This document shows positions 27,381 through 36,891 of a stretch of 64,000 nt of DNA, in pieces; position 1 is the stretch's first letter; every line of letters begins with the position of its first letter. The DNA is taken from the NCBI RefSeq assembly GCF_030929615.1, contig NZ_JAVFVU010000003.1, positions 124,001-188,000 on the forward strand, in the 5' to 3' direction. The position numbers and the translations under genes were made by a program. This stretch comes from Dyadobacter sp. LHD-138. Lineage in GTDB: Bacteria; Bacteroidota; Bacteroidia; Cytophagales; Spirosomataceae. The notes under the pieces are model-generated. The model ran no database searches. It was not told the DNA's origin and saw only the letters and a list, made by a program, of their open reading frames with translations.

Positions 27381-28580
27381 CTATTTGATCTCCAAAATGG
27401 TTCCTGCGATGTGCTGCGGCCCACCCGGCACATTAAAGTAATAACTGATCAGTACCTTGCTTTTATCAAGCTGCACCGCCCAGGGATAACCCAGATCGCC
27501 AGTGCCGCCATCAGTACGCAGCACAATTTCCGGGGCGGTAGCAAAATCGGTGCATTCTGCATTCAATATCCGGGCCCTAATGCCAAGCGGTTTGTGACGA
27601 TACCCATAAGATACCAGGACCCGGTTATCCGGTAGCCGCAATGCCTGCAACGGATGCCCCTGAAAACCCATCTTTTCCCAGGCCGTGAAAGTTTTGCCTC
27701 CATCCGTGGAACGTGCAATACATGCCTGGTCGTCCAAACCAGCGGTTCGCATGAAGGCAACCAGATCGCCCTTAGGGGTTTCGTAAATGGAGGTTTCATT
27801 GAAAGATACTTTGTCATCCACGGCCACCGGGCAGGAATATTGCCAGGTCATTCCCTTATCCGAAGAAATCAGTAAATGGTTCGATGTTTTGCTCGGCTTT
27901 TCACGGTCCGTTGCAGCTACAACCCAGAAAATGCGACCATCTTTTCCTTCATACATGGCACCACGGTTGTAGGCAGGAACCATGTTTCCCAGCGGCGTAT
28001 GATTAATTTCAGGTTGGATATGCGGCGGATACAGAGGCCCCTGCCACGATTTGGCTCCATCCGTTGAACGCAGTACATAACCGCCCAGAAATGTAGCTTC
28101 TCCGGCTTGGAAATACGGCTTTTTCAGATTGGGGACACCATCCGGACGAACAAAGGCCCAGCCATAACTTGCACACAACAAGGTTCCGTCTTTCAACTGA
28201 AGCAGGCAGGGATCCTGCGAACCACCAAACGGATGTGCGTAAATCAACTCCGGTTCCGCCGTCCAGGTTTTACCATCCTTTGATTTCACGGCAACCAGAT
28301 AACTGTTCGGATCTACGTGACTGGTCCCCTTTTCGCCGAAGCCTTTACGATCGGGAGCTCTGCGGAAAGCCAGGATTATTTCTCCATTTTTTTTCTTTAT
28401 CACGGAGGGAAACGCAGCATGAAATTTATTGTCCTGATAAATCACCACATCCTGTATTTTGCGGACACCAGGAACACTGTCGGTTGCCGTAAAAGAACCT
28501 GCCTCCGTTTTTAACACCACCAGACTTATTATCAGTGTAAGAAAACAAGTTGCTAAACATCGACTAAAATAATTTTTCAT
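27381..28580 (-). CDS. BNR/sialidase-fold protein 1
   Basis: A protein of about 399 residues (start ATG 28580, which gives a clean signal peptide; a longer frame begins at 28631). The body is a six-bladed propeller-like sequence with Asp-box motifs S-K-D-G-K-T-W, S-T-D-G-A-K-S-W, S-S-D-K-G-M-T-W and S-T-D-G-G-K-T-F. The F-R-R near 79-81 could be part of an arginine pocket, but the full R-I-P of classical sialidases is not evident. Several non-sialidase enzymes, such as uronate- or rhamnose-cleaving ones, share the fold. It is first in a set of three with no glycan-specific signature beyond the fold. Confidence 0.85.
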   Translation of the reverse strand: MKNYFSRCLATCFLTLIISLVVLKTEAGSFTATDSVPGVRKIQDVVIYQDNKFHAAFPSVIKKKNGEIILAFRRAPDRKGFGEKGTSHVDPNSYLVAVKSKDGKTWTAEPELIYAHPFGGSQDPCLLQLKDGTLLCASYGWAFVRPDGVPNLKKPYFQAGEATFLGGYVLRSTDGAKSWQGPLYPPHIQPEINHTPLGNMVPAYNRGAMYEGKDGRIFWVVAATDREKPSKTSNHLLISSDKGMTWQYSCPVAVDDKVSFNETSIYETPKGDLVAFMRTAGLDDQACIARSTDGGKTFTAWEKMGFQGHPLQALRLPDNRVLVSYGYRHKPLGIRARILNAECTDFATAPEIVLRTDGGTGDLGYPWAVQLDKSKVLISYYFNVPGGPQHIAGTILEIK

Positions 28581-28647
28581 AAATAATTTGGAATGAGGCT
28601 TGTTAAGGAAATAGAAATGAGGTGTTATCATGAAGTACCCGATTACT

Positions 28648-29808
28648 TTAATTCAGGCTAAGCAGTTTCAATTTCCGGGGTTCGGAAAATTGCTGGCCTT
28701 GGGTCTTCTCAGGTAATTTGAACCGATACGTCCTGATACCGCTGCCTTTACCCTCTTCATAATAAACAACCAGAATCGAGCCGTCTTTAAGTTCAACGGT
28801 GGAAGGATAAGCGCCCAGCGTTTCATCCACCAGATACGGTCCTTCCCAGGTTTTGGCTTCATCCCGGCTTACACGCAAACCCGTGTATCCGCTTTTAACC
28901 GGCCCTTCTTTAAAAGCCCTCGTAGACAGTAATATCTCTCCTGTTTTTAGTCTTGTAAACGACGGAGAATGTCCCCGAAAACCAATATCCTGCACTTCCG
29001 ACCAGGTTTTGCCCAGATCTTTGCTGGTGGCATAATGCATGTGAACCTCCTTTTGTGCACGTAAGGCTGCATAAAGCGTACCGTCCTTTAATAAGACGAC
29101 ATCCGTTTCGGCTGCCAGCGGCAGATTGGCCTTTTCCCCGATGGGAATAACCGGCCCCCAGGTTTTACCCTTGTCCACGGACCGTACCACACCTCCCCAG
29201 GCGATCAGTCCGCCCTTACCTTCCTGGTGGTAAACCGGTAAAATTGTACTTCCATCCGGCATTTCACGCAGTTGAGCCGAGCATAGCCAGTCGATGTCGC
29301 CTGTCTCAAGAACCATCGCTTTTTTCTCCCAGGTCCTGCCGTTGTCCTTAGACCGGATCAACTGTGGGCTTCCCAATGGCTTGTAAGCTGTGGCACCGAA
29401 AGATGCGTATTGAAGGGAAAAGAAACTGCATACCAGTGACCCATCACGCAGCTGGGCAATATGCGGATCCCGGTTATCATCAACATCGTCGTAAATCGTT
29501 ACAGGTTTGCTCCAGGTGCGGCCTTCATCTTTCGATCTTACCAGGCAAATCCTTCCTGCATTCGGATATTTTTCGCTTTGCTTGGTTACGTGCTCGTCAC
29601 CCGCATAAAAAACGGCAACGATGTCACCGTTTTTCAAGCGGCAGGCGTCAGGGAATGCCTGATATTCGCCGGCATCTCCGCCTTTGGATATGAGCATAGG
29701 CCGCAGCGTGTCGGAGGCTGCCAAAACATTAGACGCGCGCGACGAGGCATCGAAACCCGCGATGAAGAGGGCAAAAAGTACAAAACCTTTAAATTTAAAC
29801 ATTGACAT
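28648..29808 (-). CDS. BNR/sialidase-fold protein 2
   Basis: A 386-residue exported protein (signal peptide about 1-25) with Asp-box motifs S-K-D-E-G-R-T-W, S-K-D-N-G-R-T-W, S-V-D-K-G-K-T-W, T-S-K-D-L-G-K-T-W and S-R-D-E-A-K-T-W, a beta-propeller typical of the sialidase superfamily. The start G-E-Y-Q-A-F-P-D-A-C-R-L-K-N-G-D-I-V resembles the other two propellers in this operon. The R-I-P motif is absent. It may hydrolyse or bind an acidic glycan. The gene is 67 bases before its neighbour and 39 bases after the third BNR gene. Confidence 0.87.
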   Translation of the reverse strand: MSMFKFKGFVLFALFIAGFDASSRASNVLAASDTLRPMLISKGGDAGEYQAFPDACRLKNGDIVAVFYAGDEHVTKQSEKYPNAGRICLVRSKDEGRTWSKPVTIYDDVDDNRDPHIAQLRDGSLVCSFFSLQYASFGATAYKPLGSPQLIRSKDNGRTWEKKAMVLETGDIDWLCSAQLREMPDGSTILPVYHQEGKGGLIAWGGVVRSVDKGKTWGPVIPIGEKANLPLAAETDVVLLKDGTLYAALRAQKEVHMHYATSKDLGKTWSEVQDIGFRGHSPSFTRLKTGEILLSTRAFKEGPVKSGYTGLRVSRDEAKTWEGPYLVDETLGAYPSTVELKDGSILVVYYEEGKGSGIRTYRFKLPEKTQGQQFSEPRKLKLLSLN

Positions 29809-29847
29809 AATTTATATGGGTTTAGGGACTCTATTGGGTTTGGAGGA

Positions 29848-30897
29848 TTACTGCAATTCCTTTTCGGGAATCTTTGCCAGATAAACAGCCGATTTTCCTT
29901 CGTGGCTGGAATAGTAAGCAACCCATAATTTTTTCTGATCCATCAACATTCCGGGGTAACTATTATCGCCGCCGCTAGGAAGTTTTATCGTTTTCAGCAC
30001 TTTTCCATTCAGGTCGGTGAGATGTAAGGCCGTTGAAGTACCTTTCCGTTCGTGAAACCTTGAACCCATGATTAATCTGTTCTTACCCAGAAACAGAAAA
30101 TTAGGACCTCCCAATCTAAAACTCAACTTTTTGCTGTTCCACTTCTGATATGGAAATTCACTGACAGCCAGCACGCCCATCTGATCATTGGTTTCCCTTC
30201 TGACCATCACATACATCTTGTCGTTTTTATCAAACCGGATGGTAGATTCATTGGGACTTCCGTCGACATCCAGTTGAGATACTTTCTTGTAATGCCTGCC
30301 ATCTTTTGTACTTAACAGCTGGGCATACATGGTTCTGACGGTTTTCCCCTTATCCATTTTATAGTCAACCGAGTACATAATCCCGTACCCGATTCCCTTA
30401 TGCCAGGTTACCCGCCAGATCCAGTCAAGAGATGGTGTAATTTCCTGGCTAAAGTTGGTTTTTTCAGGTTTTGAAAAATTTGTCCCCGATTTATCCGAAA
30501 AAGAAACATAGGGAGCAAGCGTGAGATACCTGCCCTCATTAAAAATGCCCGCGGCAACAATTGCCATTAATTTCCCATCCGGTGTTATCGATAAGCGCGC
30601 TTCCCTGACGTCATCAGCTTCCATTTCAAACAAAGCGATCTCCTGCCATTCATGCCCATTTCGGGATCGGATCACTCTCACTTTGCCCTTGTTTCCGTTC
30701 CCAACGTGATTGACAGCCTCCCTGAAAGTACAGTAAAAATAATCTTTGAACTTGATCAGATCGGGAAATGCATTGTGTTTTTCCCGATCCCAAATTTTGG
30801 TCACTTCAAGGGAATCCAAAGCAGTCGCAGCCTTTGTCTGCGTAAAGCAGGATCCGCCAAGCAGCAGTGCTAGCAGCAAGGGTTTAACTTTCATCAT
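29848..30897 (-). CDS. BNR/sialidase-fold protein 3
   Basis: A 349-residue protein with a signal peptide (about 1-23). The propeller is more divergent: R-S-R-N-G-H-E-W is the clearest Asp-box-like motif, plus N-A-F-P-D-L-I-K-F-K-D-Y-F-Y-C-T-F-R near 42-60. It resembles exo-alpha-sialidase-like proteins annotated in Bacteroidota without a known activity. It is the first of the three BNR genes in reading order, 42 bases after the dioxygenase gene. Confidence 0.78.
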   Translation of the reverse strand: MMKVKPLLLALLLGGSCFTQTKAATALDSLEVTKIWDREKHNAFPDLIKFKDYFYCTFREAVNHVGNGNKGKVRVIRSRNGHEWQEIALFEMEADDVREARLSITPDGKLMAIVAAGIFNEGRYLTLAPYVSFSDKSGTNFSKPEKTNFSQEITPSLDWIWRVTWHKGIGYGIMYSVDYKMDKGKTVRTMYAQLLSTKDGRHYKKVSQLDVDGSPNESTIRFDKNDKMYVMVRRETNDQMGVLAVSEFPYQKWNSKKLSFRLGGPNFLFLGKNRLIMGSRFHERKGTSTALHLTDLNGKVLKTIKLPSGGDNSYPGMLMDQKKLWVAYYSSHEGKSAVYLAKIPEKELQ

Positions 30898-30939
30898 AAC
30901 TTATCGATATAAAAAATAATGATTAAAATGACCAGCGCA

Positions 30940-31713
30940 TTATGAGCCGGAAACCGCCTCTTTTACCCGCATTTCCTTTTGCAGCATGGCCTGATAAGCC
31001 GCCTTAGCCTCTACATCTTCTTTTGCCGATTCCCCAAAATAGATAAACCCAAGTGCTTTCCGGCTGCGATCATTCGTCTGGTTGCCATCGGCACGGTGAA
31101 TGGTGAGGGAATCATGAATGAGCAAATCGCCCGGTTTGGCCGGAAAAGCAATTTCATTTTCCAGATCATCAGGCAGGCCGTAATCAACAATCCCCTGAGA
31201 AAACCCCAAAGTCTGCGTCCGGCCATGTGTCCGCATTCCCTTCCGGTGGGATCCTTTTACATAACGAACACATCCGTTGGCCTCATCCACATTTTCAAGT
31301 GCCATCCACATCGTGACGGCTTTTGCCGGTTTGAGCATGAAATAATATCCATCCTGATGCGGTGGTGTGGGCTTTCCGATTTTTGGCGGTTTGTTAAAAT
31401 ATTCCAGGATGCGGGGAATAACTTTATCCCCCAGCAGTTCCTCCGCTATCCGGCTGAATTTGCTGTCTGCCAGCAGCGGGTGAAAATCGGGTTCATACGC
31501 CGAGACATGCATGATTTGCTTTAAAGTAGACGGATCACTTTTATCTTCGTAAAACACATCCGTGGCGGGTATTCCCGGCACTTTATTTTCAATAAAAAAT
31601 TCCAGTTTTTGATTTAAATGATCAATTTCTGAGCCGGACAAAAAACCTGGCAAAAAAACGTAACCATCTGCATCAAATTTCTTTTTTATTAATTCAATAT
31701 CCATTGTTTCCAA
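30940..31713 (-). CDS. Phytanoyl-CoA dioxygenase (PhyH) family protein
   Basis: A 257-residue protein of the Fe(II)/2-oxoglutarate oxygenase type. The H-x-D iron motif is in P-P-H-Q-D-G-Y-Y-F near 117-125, the distal His is in S-L-T-I-H-R-A-D-G and the 2-oxoglutarate-binding arginine in N-D-R-S-R-K-A. It is cytoplasmic (no signal). Family members hydroxylate varied substrates, from phytanoyl-CoA to sugars and secondary metabolites. Between a SusCD pair and three exported propellers, it is odd; it may oxidise an imported product or an alkyl group on it. Confidence 0.88.
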   Translation of the reverse strand: METMDIELIKKKFDADGYVFLPGFLSGSEIDHLNQKLEFFIENKVPGIPATDVFYEDKSDPSTLKQIMHVSAYEPDFHPLLADSKFSRIAEELLGDKVIPRILEYFNKPPKIGKPTPPHQDGYYFMLKPAKAVTMWMALENVDEANGCVRYVKGSHRKGMRTHGRTQTLGFSQGIVDYGLPDDLENEIAFPAKPGDLLIHDSLTIHRADGNQTNDRSRKALGFIYFGESAKEDVEAKAAYQAMLQKEMRVKEAVSGS

Positions 31714-31854
31714 AATTTTCAGATTGACAGACCATATACCAACTAACTTTGCGGGGCCTTAGCGCGGGCTCCAAGCACTTCACATGTGATAGCAGTCTAC
31801 TTCCTTTGTTCGCCACCAATACATGTGGAATTTTCCCTGACAAGTAAATCCAAC

Positions 31855-33333
31855 TCACTTGTAACCCGGGTTTTGTTTCACTTTCGGTTCGAGACTAAGA
31901 ATCGTATTGGCTATGGGAAAAAGTAACAGATTGTCCTGCCCTTTTTTACTTTTAAGATTAGGAACCAGATCAAACGCTTTATTGAACCGCACCAGATCCC
32001 ACCATCTTTTTCCTTCGTAAACCAATTCAAACAGCCGCTCTTTTAATATCGCTTCATCGTTGGCTTCCTTCGTACCATTTACAAATATGTGTTTGTCATA
32101 ACTTGTTTTGTAGGCTCTTTGACGCACTTTGTTGATATCCTCCGATGGATCCTGGCCAAGCGCATTTTTTAGCTCGGCTTTCATTAAAAGTATGTCGGCA
32201 TACCTGTAAAGAACAATATCACTGAGGAATAACCTGCTCCCTCCGGTCAAAAGGCCCCTTCCCTTCATGGCCAGCGTGGTATAGAAAGTCGCCTTACCCG
32301 CCTGATCATAGGTGAAAATTTCATGAAATGATCCTTTCTTTCTCGTGTCGTCTTCTGTAAACTGGTTACGCACCAGCCCGGTTAACACAAGCAGTCCCTG
32401 GCCTCCGCCAACCGGCTGTATCAATGCCTTGGTCGCCGCATCAGTATTGGCAGGAATGGCGCTATCGATGATCCAATGCAGCCAGAATTGATTGTTGGCC
32501 GCCCCGTCAAGATCCTGGTAACGGATGGTCATAATCGTTTCTTTGTTTCCTTTGTTCACGTATTCAAAAAGGTCCGAAAAATTAGGCAATAATGACACAT
32601 CCGCCTTTTCAACTTCACTGATCGCATTCAGTGCGGTGGTAAAATCGGCCTGACCTCCATTTAGCTTTTTTCCTGTCCATAGAAATACGTCCGCTTTCAA
32701 TGCATTGGCAGCTGCTTTGGACCACTTAAATCTTCCTGATGGCAAATTGTTATCCGGGAAAAGTGTAATGGCCTTTTCCAGATCGTCTTTAATCAATCTG
32801 AAGACTTCTGCCTGCGGTACTCTTTCCTTGATGGTGACCTCGGCACTGGAACTTTCCGTAGGCTCGGTGCGGATAATAAGATCTCCCCAGGTTCTGGTCA
32901 TCACGAAATAGGTGTAGGCACGCATTGCATAGGCCTGTGCCAAAATACTGTTTTTAGCGGCATCGGTTTTGAATTGTACTGCCGGGGCATATTTTAAAAT
33001 CAGGTTTGCAGCATTGACAACCGTATAGAAGCCGCTCCAGTCGGGATGGTTTGGCTGATCGCCGCTGATCTCGTTCAAAAAAAGGTCGTTTCTTCCACTG
33101 CCGTAAACACCTCCCTCGAAAACCTCGCTTCGCTGCTCACCAAGGGTATAAATGGCACCTGACACGTTTCTCAGGTTTACATACATGCCGTTCAGCGCGC
33201 CTTCGGCGTCATTTTGGGTTTTCCAGAACGAGGTGGTTGTAATCACACTGGTTGGTGATACATCCAATACATCACAGGAAAATGTGCCAAAACAAACGGT
33301 TAATACAAATGAGATTATTTTAATTTTTTTCAT
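31855..33333 (-). CDS. SusD/RagB family surface nutrient-binding lipoprotein
   Basis: A 492-residue lipoprotein with lipobox ending at Cys20, the SusD opening V-L-D-V-S-P-T-S-V-I-T and the C-terminal hallmark L-F-E-L-V-Y-E-G-K-R-W-W-D-L-V-R-F, ending N-P-G-Y-K. It is 12 bases after the SusC stop and pairs with that transporter. It is the second gene of the long operon that runs down to 19750. Substrate specificity cannot be read from sequence; the downstream BNR, SGNH and aldolase genes hint at an acidic glycan. Confidence 0.95.
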   Translation of the reverse strand: MKKIKIISFVLTVCFGTFSCDVLDVSPTSVITTTSFWKTQNDAEGALNGMYVNLRNVSGAIYTLGEQRSEVFEGGVYGSGRNDLFLNEISGDQPNHPDWSGFYTVVNAANLILKYAPAVQFKTDAAKNSILAQAYAMRAYTYFVMTRTWGDLIIRTEPTESSSAEVTIKERVPQAEVFRLIKDDLEKAITLFPDNNLPSGRFKWSKAAANALKADVFLWTGKKLNGGQADFTTALNAISEVEKADVSLLPNFSDLFEYVNKGNKETIMTIRYQDLDGAANNQFWLHWIIDSAIPANTDAATKALIQPVGGGQGLLVLTGLVRNQFTEDDTRKKGSFHEIFTYDQAGKATFYTTLAMKGRGLLTGGSRLFLSDIVLYRYADILLMKAELKNALGQDPSEDINKVRQRAYKTSYDKHIFVNGTKEANDEAILKERLFELVYEGKRWWDLVRFNKAFDLVPNLKSKKGQDNLLLFPIANTILSLEPKVKQNPGYK

Positions 33334-33345
33334 GATTTCGATTTG

Positions 33346-36300
33346 TCAAAATGAGATATTGGCTCCGAAAATTATATTTTTAGGCATAGCGTACCGTCCG
33401 TCATCCACGCCCCCTTCTTCCGGGTTCAATCCAAGATATTTGGTGAAATAATGAATGTTGTTTGCGGTTACATTAAAGCGCAGGTTTGCAATTTTTAGTT
33501 TGCGCAATATTTTAGATGGTACATTGTAGCTCAATGTAACTTCCCTGATGGCCAGAAAATCACCCGGCTCATTGTAAAGAGAGGTTCCCGAATTGGTCAC
33601 CCCATCGAACAAATTACGCTGCACCCTTTCGCCGCCCCAGTAAGAACGGGGCATGTCGGTAACATCGCCCTGCTTTTTCCAGGAGCGGTCTACCATTCTT
33701 TGGGTAAGGTTTCCATCCGAATACATATTGCCATCCAGGAACATTCTTCCCCAGTTAAAAATGGTATGTCCCGTGGTGTAATCCATTCTGACATACAAAT
33801 TAAAATTTTTGAAACTCAGCGTATTCGAGAAGCCTCCCGTCCATAGCGGATAGGCATTCCCCATGTATCGTTTATCACGGGAATCGATGATCCCATTTTT
33901 GTCGGCATCATAAAATTCCACGTCACCACCGTACTGGGTTTTATCCGCGCCGACAATGTAAGAAGCGACGGGTCCCTTCCGCGCATCCTCATCCGTAGCG
34001 TATATCCTTACCTGCTGGCGATCATACATTTCCCCGAGACGACCGCCTTCCTGAAGTCCTCCCTTCCAGGCGTAATCCTGCTTTGCATCATCCCAGACCA
34101 GCACCCCGCCAACCCGGTTGTTTTCAGTTCCGTTGTAGGGCAGTTTCAGGATTTTATTTTTGGTTCTGGAAGCATTAAAGGATAAATTCCATTGCAACGG
34201 AGCATTCACAGGAAGCATCCTTGCCCCCAGCTCAATTTCAAATCCTCTGTTTTCAAGTGTGCCCAAATTTGTCAGTACACTGCCAAAACCTGTGGACTGA
34301 GGCAATGGAAGGTTCGTCAATAAGTTGCTGGTTGTCCTTTTGTAATAATCCAGAATCATGGTGACACGATTATCCAAAAAGCCGAAGTCCGCACCAATAT
34401 CGAAAGTTTTAGACTGTTCCCATTTCAGGTCCTTGTTGGGTATCACCGTATTTTGGATGGCTGCCGCGCCTCCATATTTAGCCCCAACGCCATAGGCTCC
34501 CTGCGCGGTAAAATCTCCAAGCCCGCTGATGTTACCGTTCACTCCATAACTTCCTCTTAATTTCAGCTGCGACACGGTTCTTGACATGCCGCTCCAAAAA
34601 TCTTCTTTATGAATATTCCAGCCAAGGGAAACACCCGGAAAAAAGCCCCATTTATACGCATCACCCAAATTGGAGGCTCCGTCATACCGCATGTTTACGG
34701 TCAGCAGATATTTTAACCGGTAATTGTAATTGGCACTTGCAAAGTAACCTAAAATGACCTGCTTGCTAATGGAACTATTCACAGCCGTAGCTTCTCCTGA
34801 TGCATTTAAGGTTGGGATCAAATCAGTAGATGCCCCCCTGCCGCTTGCACTCAGACTGGAATTTGTTCTGGCAAAATATGAAATACCCGCTTTTGCATCA
34901 AAACTGTGGTCTTTCAGTAAAATTCTGGTATATGAAAAAACACCGTCAGCCTGAGTCTGCCTCCATCTGGAATTGTTGGCCGTAGCAACCCGCGAATCGA
35001 CAAACGCAAGCGGGCCATTCCAATATCCAGGCTGGAATGTATAGGAATCTCCGGTTACGTTATACAAAGACACCTGCGGATCAAATGACAGCCCGGGAAG
35101 AATGTCCCAGTGAGAGCCAAGGGTCAAAGTGAGTTTTTCATTTGAATTATCGTTCACTCTTGAATTCATATGATACTCTGGATTTCCGATGCCGTTGTTG
35201 GTACCCGGCGCCAATGTCCCATCTTCAAATTTATATTTAGCGGTGGGTGCCAGGCCCACATTGCGGTAAAAGGTCACGGCCGTAGATCCGTAAGGCGTGT
35301 TGGATACGGATTTAGAAAACATGACTCTCGAAAAAAAACTCAGGTTGTCTCTGACCTTAATATCTCCATTGATATTAAAACTCAAACGGCTGTACTTGGT
35401 CGTAATCACGGTTCCATCCGCAGTCATGTAACCCACCCCTGCATTGAAAGTCGCCTTTTCGGTACCGCCCGATACGGATAAATTATGATTATGGGAAATA
35501 CCTGTCCGGTACATCAGCGCCTGAAAATCCGTATCCTGAAAAATTAATGTTTTACTAGGGTCAGCCGGATCGGGCATGCTCTGCCATCCTTCTTTCAGTT
35601 TATGTTCGTTCGCGCCGGTAAGATATTGCGTGGTAAATGCCGTGTTGTTCGTAAGGTCATTCCCCGTACCGTATCCCATGGGCAGCGTTAATCTGGAAGT
35701 ATAATCTCCAAATTTTGCCGCTCCAAAAACACCTAACCTATTTATGGTCAGATAATCCCTTGCATTCGCCATTTCAAAGAGTTTCCCTGGCTTTGAAGTG
35801 GTTAAATCGTAGGAATAAGAAATTCGGGTCTGTCCTGCTTTTCCATTTTTAGTGGTGATGATGACCACACCATTCGAACCTCTTGCACCATATATGGAGG
35901 TAGAGGCAGCATCCTTTAATACCTGCATTGATTCAATATCATCTGAATTAATGTCATTCATATCCGTTCGGATCACACCGTCAATAATATACAATGGGCT
36001 TGCTCCGTTCGGATTATTGATTGATGTTCCGCCTCTGACAATAACCCTTGGGGCCGAACCAGGCTGCCCGGATGTGCTTTGGACCCGCACCCCGGATATG
36101 GTTCCCTGAAGCGCTGAGGCCGCATTGGCGTAAGGTACATTTTCCAGAACCTTGTTATCGAGCTTGGATATGGATGTTGTCAGCGTTTCCCTGGACTGGG
36201 TTCCATAACCCACCACAAGTACCTCTTTTAACACCGCAATGTCTGCTTTGAGCGTAACATTTATCACCGACCTGTTTCCAACCGGAACATCCTGGCTTTG

Positions 36301-36564
36301 GTATCCGATAAATGAGAAGATCAGCGATCCACCTGAAGGAATAGTTATAGAATAATGTCCGTTTGCATCCGTATTGCCACCGGTTGTGGTTCCTTTTACC
36401 TGAATATTCACACCAGGCAGCGCATCGTTTTGTTCGTCAACGACTTTGCCGGAAACGATAGACGTCGTTTGTGAGAATGTAGCATATCCACACAAGCACA
36501 TTAACACGACAGGTAACAAACAATGCTTCCAGCAAAAAAGATTAAGTAATATTTTATCTTGCAT
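33346..36564 (-). CDS. SusC/RagA TonB-dependent transporter (no STN)
   Basis: A 1072-residue receptor with signal peptide about 1-31, a carboxypeptidase-D-like domain (V-S-G-K-V-V-D-E-Q-N-D near 37-47), a TonB-box-like L-K-E-V-L-V-V-G-Y-G-T-Q, a plug with V-I-V-R-G-G-T-S-I and V-L-K-D-A-A-S-T-S-I-Y-G-A-R-G, and a barrel ending F-G-A-N-I-S-F. No STN domain, and no sigma/FecR gene upstream, so induction must differ from the other two minus-strand loci. It heads the operon with the BNR proteins. Confidence 0.95.
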   Translation of the reverse strand: MQDKILLNLFCWKHCLLPVVLMCLCGYATFSQTTSIVSGKVVDEQNDALPGVNIQVKGTTTGGNTDANGHYSITIPSGGSLIFSFIGYQSQDVPVGNRSVINVTLKADIAVLKEVLVVGYGTQSRETLTTSISKLDNKVLENVPYANAASALQGTISGVRVQSTSGQPGSAPRVIVRGGTSINNPNGASPLYIIDGVIRTDMNDINSDDIESMQVLKDAASTSIYGARGSNGVVIITTKNGKAGQTRISYSYDLTTSKPGKLFEMANARDYLTINRLGVFGAAKFGDYTSRLTLPMGYGTGNDLTNNTAFTTQYLTGANEHKLKEGWQSMPDPADPSKTLIFQDTDFQALMYRTGISHNHNLSVSGGTEKATFNAGVGYMTADGTVITTKYSRLSFNINGDIKVRDNLSFFSRVMFSKSVSNTPYGSTAVTFYRNVGLAPTAKYKFEDGTLAPGTNNGIGNPEYHMNSRVNDNSNEKLTLTLGSHWDILPGLSFDPQVSLYNVTGDSYTFQPGYWNGPLAFVDSRVATANNSRWRQTQADGVFSYTRILLKDHSFDAKAGISYFARTNSSLSASGRGASTDLIPTLNASGEATAVNSSISKQVILGYFASANYNYRLKYLLTVNMRYDGASNLGDAYKWGFFPGVSLGWNIHKEDFWSGMSRTVSQLKLRGSYGVNGNISGLGDFTAQGAYGVGAKYGGAAAIQNTVIPNKDLKWEQSKTFDIGADFGFLDNRVTMILDYYKRTTSNLLTNLPLPQSTGFGSVLTNLGTLENRGFEIELGARMLPVNAPLQWNLSFNASRTKNKILKLPYNGTENNRVGGVLVWDDAKQDYAWKGGLQEGGRLGEMYDRQQVRIYATDEDARKGPVASYIVGADKTQYGGDVEFYDADKNGIIDSRDKRYMGNAYPLWTGGFSNTLSFKNFNLYVRMDYTTGHTIFNWGRMFLDGNMYSDGNLTQRMVDRSWKKQGDVTDMPRSYWGGERVQRNLFDGVTNSGTSLYNEPGDFLAIREVTLSYNVPSKILRKLKIANLRFNVTANNIHYFTKYLGLNPEEGGVDDGRYAMPKNIIFGANISF

Positions 36565-36603
36565 AACAATAAGCTTAGAAGGTTTTGCACATTTTAACTT
36601 TTA

Positions 36604-36611
36604 CAAAACTA
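36604..36611 (-). promoter_or_regulatory. Possible Bacteroidota -7 element for susC operon
   Basis: On the minus strand the bases read TAGTTTTG, matching TAnnTTTG exactly, 40 bases upstream of the susC start at 36564. No clear TTG -33 element at the expected spacing, so the call is weak. Confidence 0.33.
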
Positions 36612-36812
36612 AGTTCTGCGCTACTGTCGTTCCTCTACTTTTGTTTGCTTTTGTAATACTATTTTTCAGGGGCTATACTGTATTGAAATGTGTGCGCGAA
36701 AGGGGAAGAAAATCACTGCCCGATAGCAAAAAAGGCGTCAAGTGGTTCAAAGATCATGATAGGATTCTTAACTTTTAACCGAATACATTTTCGGTTATTG
36801 GGCGCGCCAATA

Positions 36813-36857
36813 CCTTAAAAAGCATGGCCGTCAGGAAGACAACCATGCTTTTTAAGG
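36813..36857 (-). terminator. Terminator hairpin after the ceramidase-fold operon
   Basis: A 15-bp perfect stem (CCTTAAAAAGCATGG at 36813-36827 and its complement at 36843-36857) with a 15-base loop, 35 bases past the stop of the last gene of the operon (36892). The run of T/A lies inside the stem rather than after it, so efficiency is uncertain. It separates the operon from the next susC. Confidence 0.6.
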
Positions 36858-36891
36858 TTTGTTAGGCTGATTTGAAGTACAAAATTTTTCC

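Larger units (their letters stand above)
36565..36891. other. Intergenic region between two operons
   Basis: 327 bases between the end of the TIM-barrel operon (36892) and the start of susC (36564). It contains a candidate promoter at 36604-36611, an 8-bp small palindrome near 36776-36797 (TAACCGAA, 6-base loop, TTCGGTTA), and the terminator hairpin at 36813-36857. No gene seen. Confidence 0.6.

Noticed and set aside
27381..30897. Calling the three BNR proteins true sialidases
   Set aside because: Asp-boxes are present but the R-I-P motif and a full arginine triad cannot be shown; several other enzyme classes use this fold.
31744..31751. An exact TAnnTTTG (TAACTTTG) on the plus strand
   Set aside because: No plus-strand gene follows it; the flanking genes run on the minus strand, so the match is likely chance.
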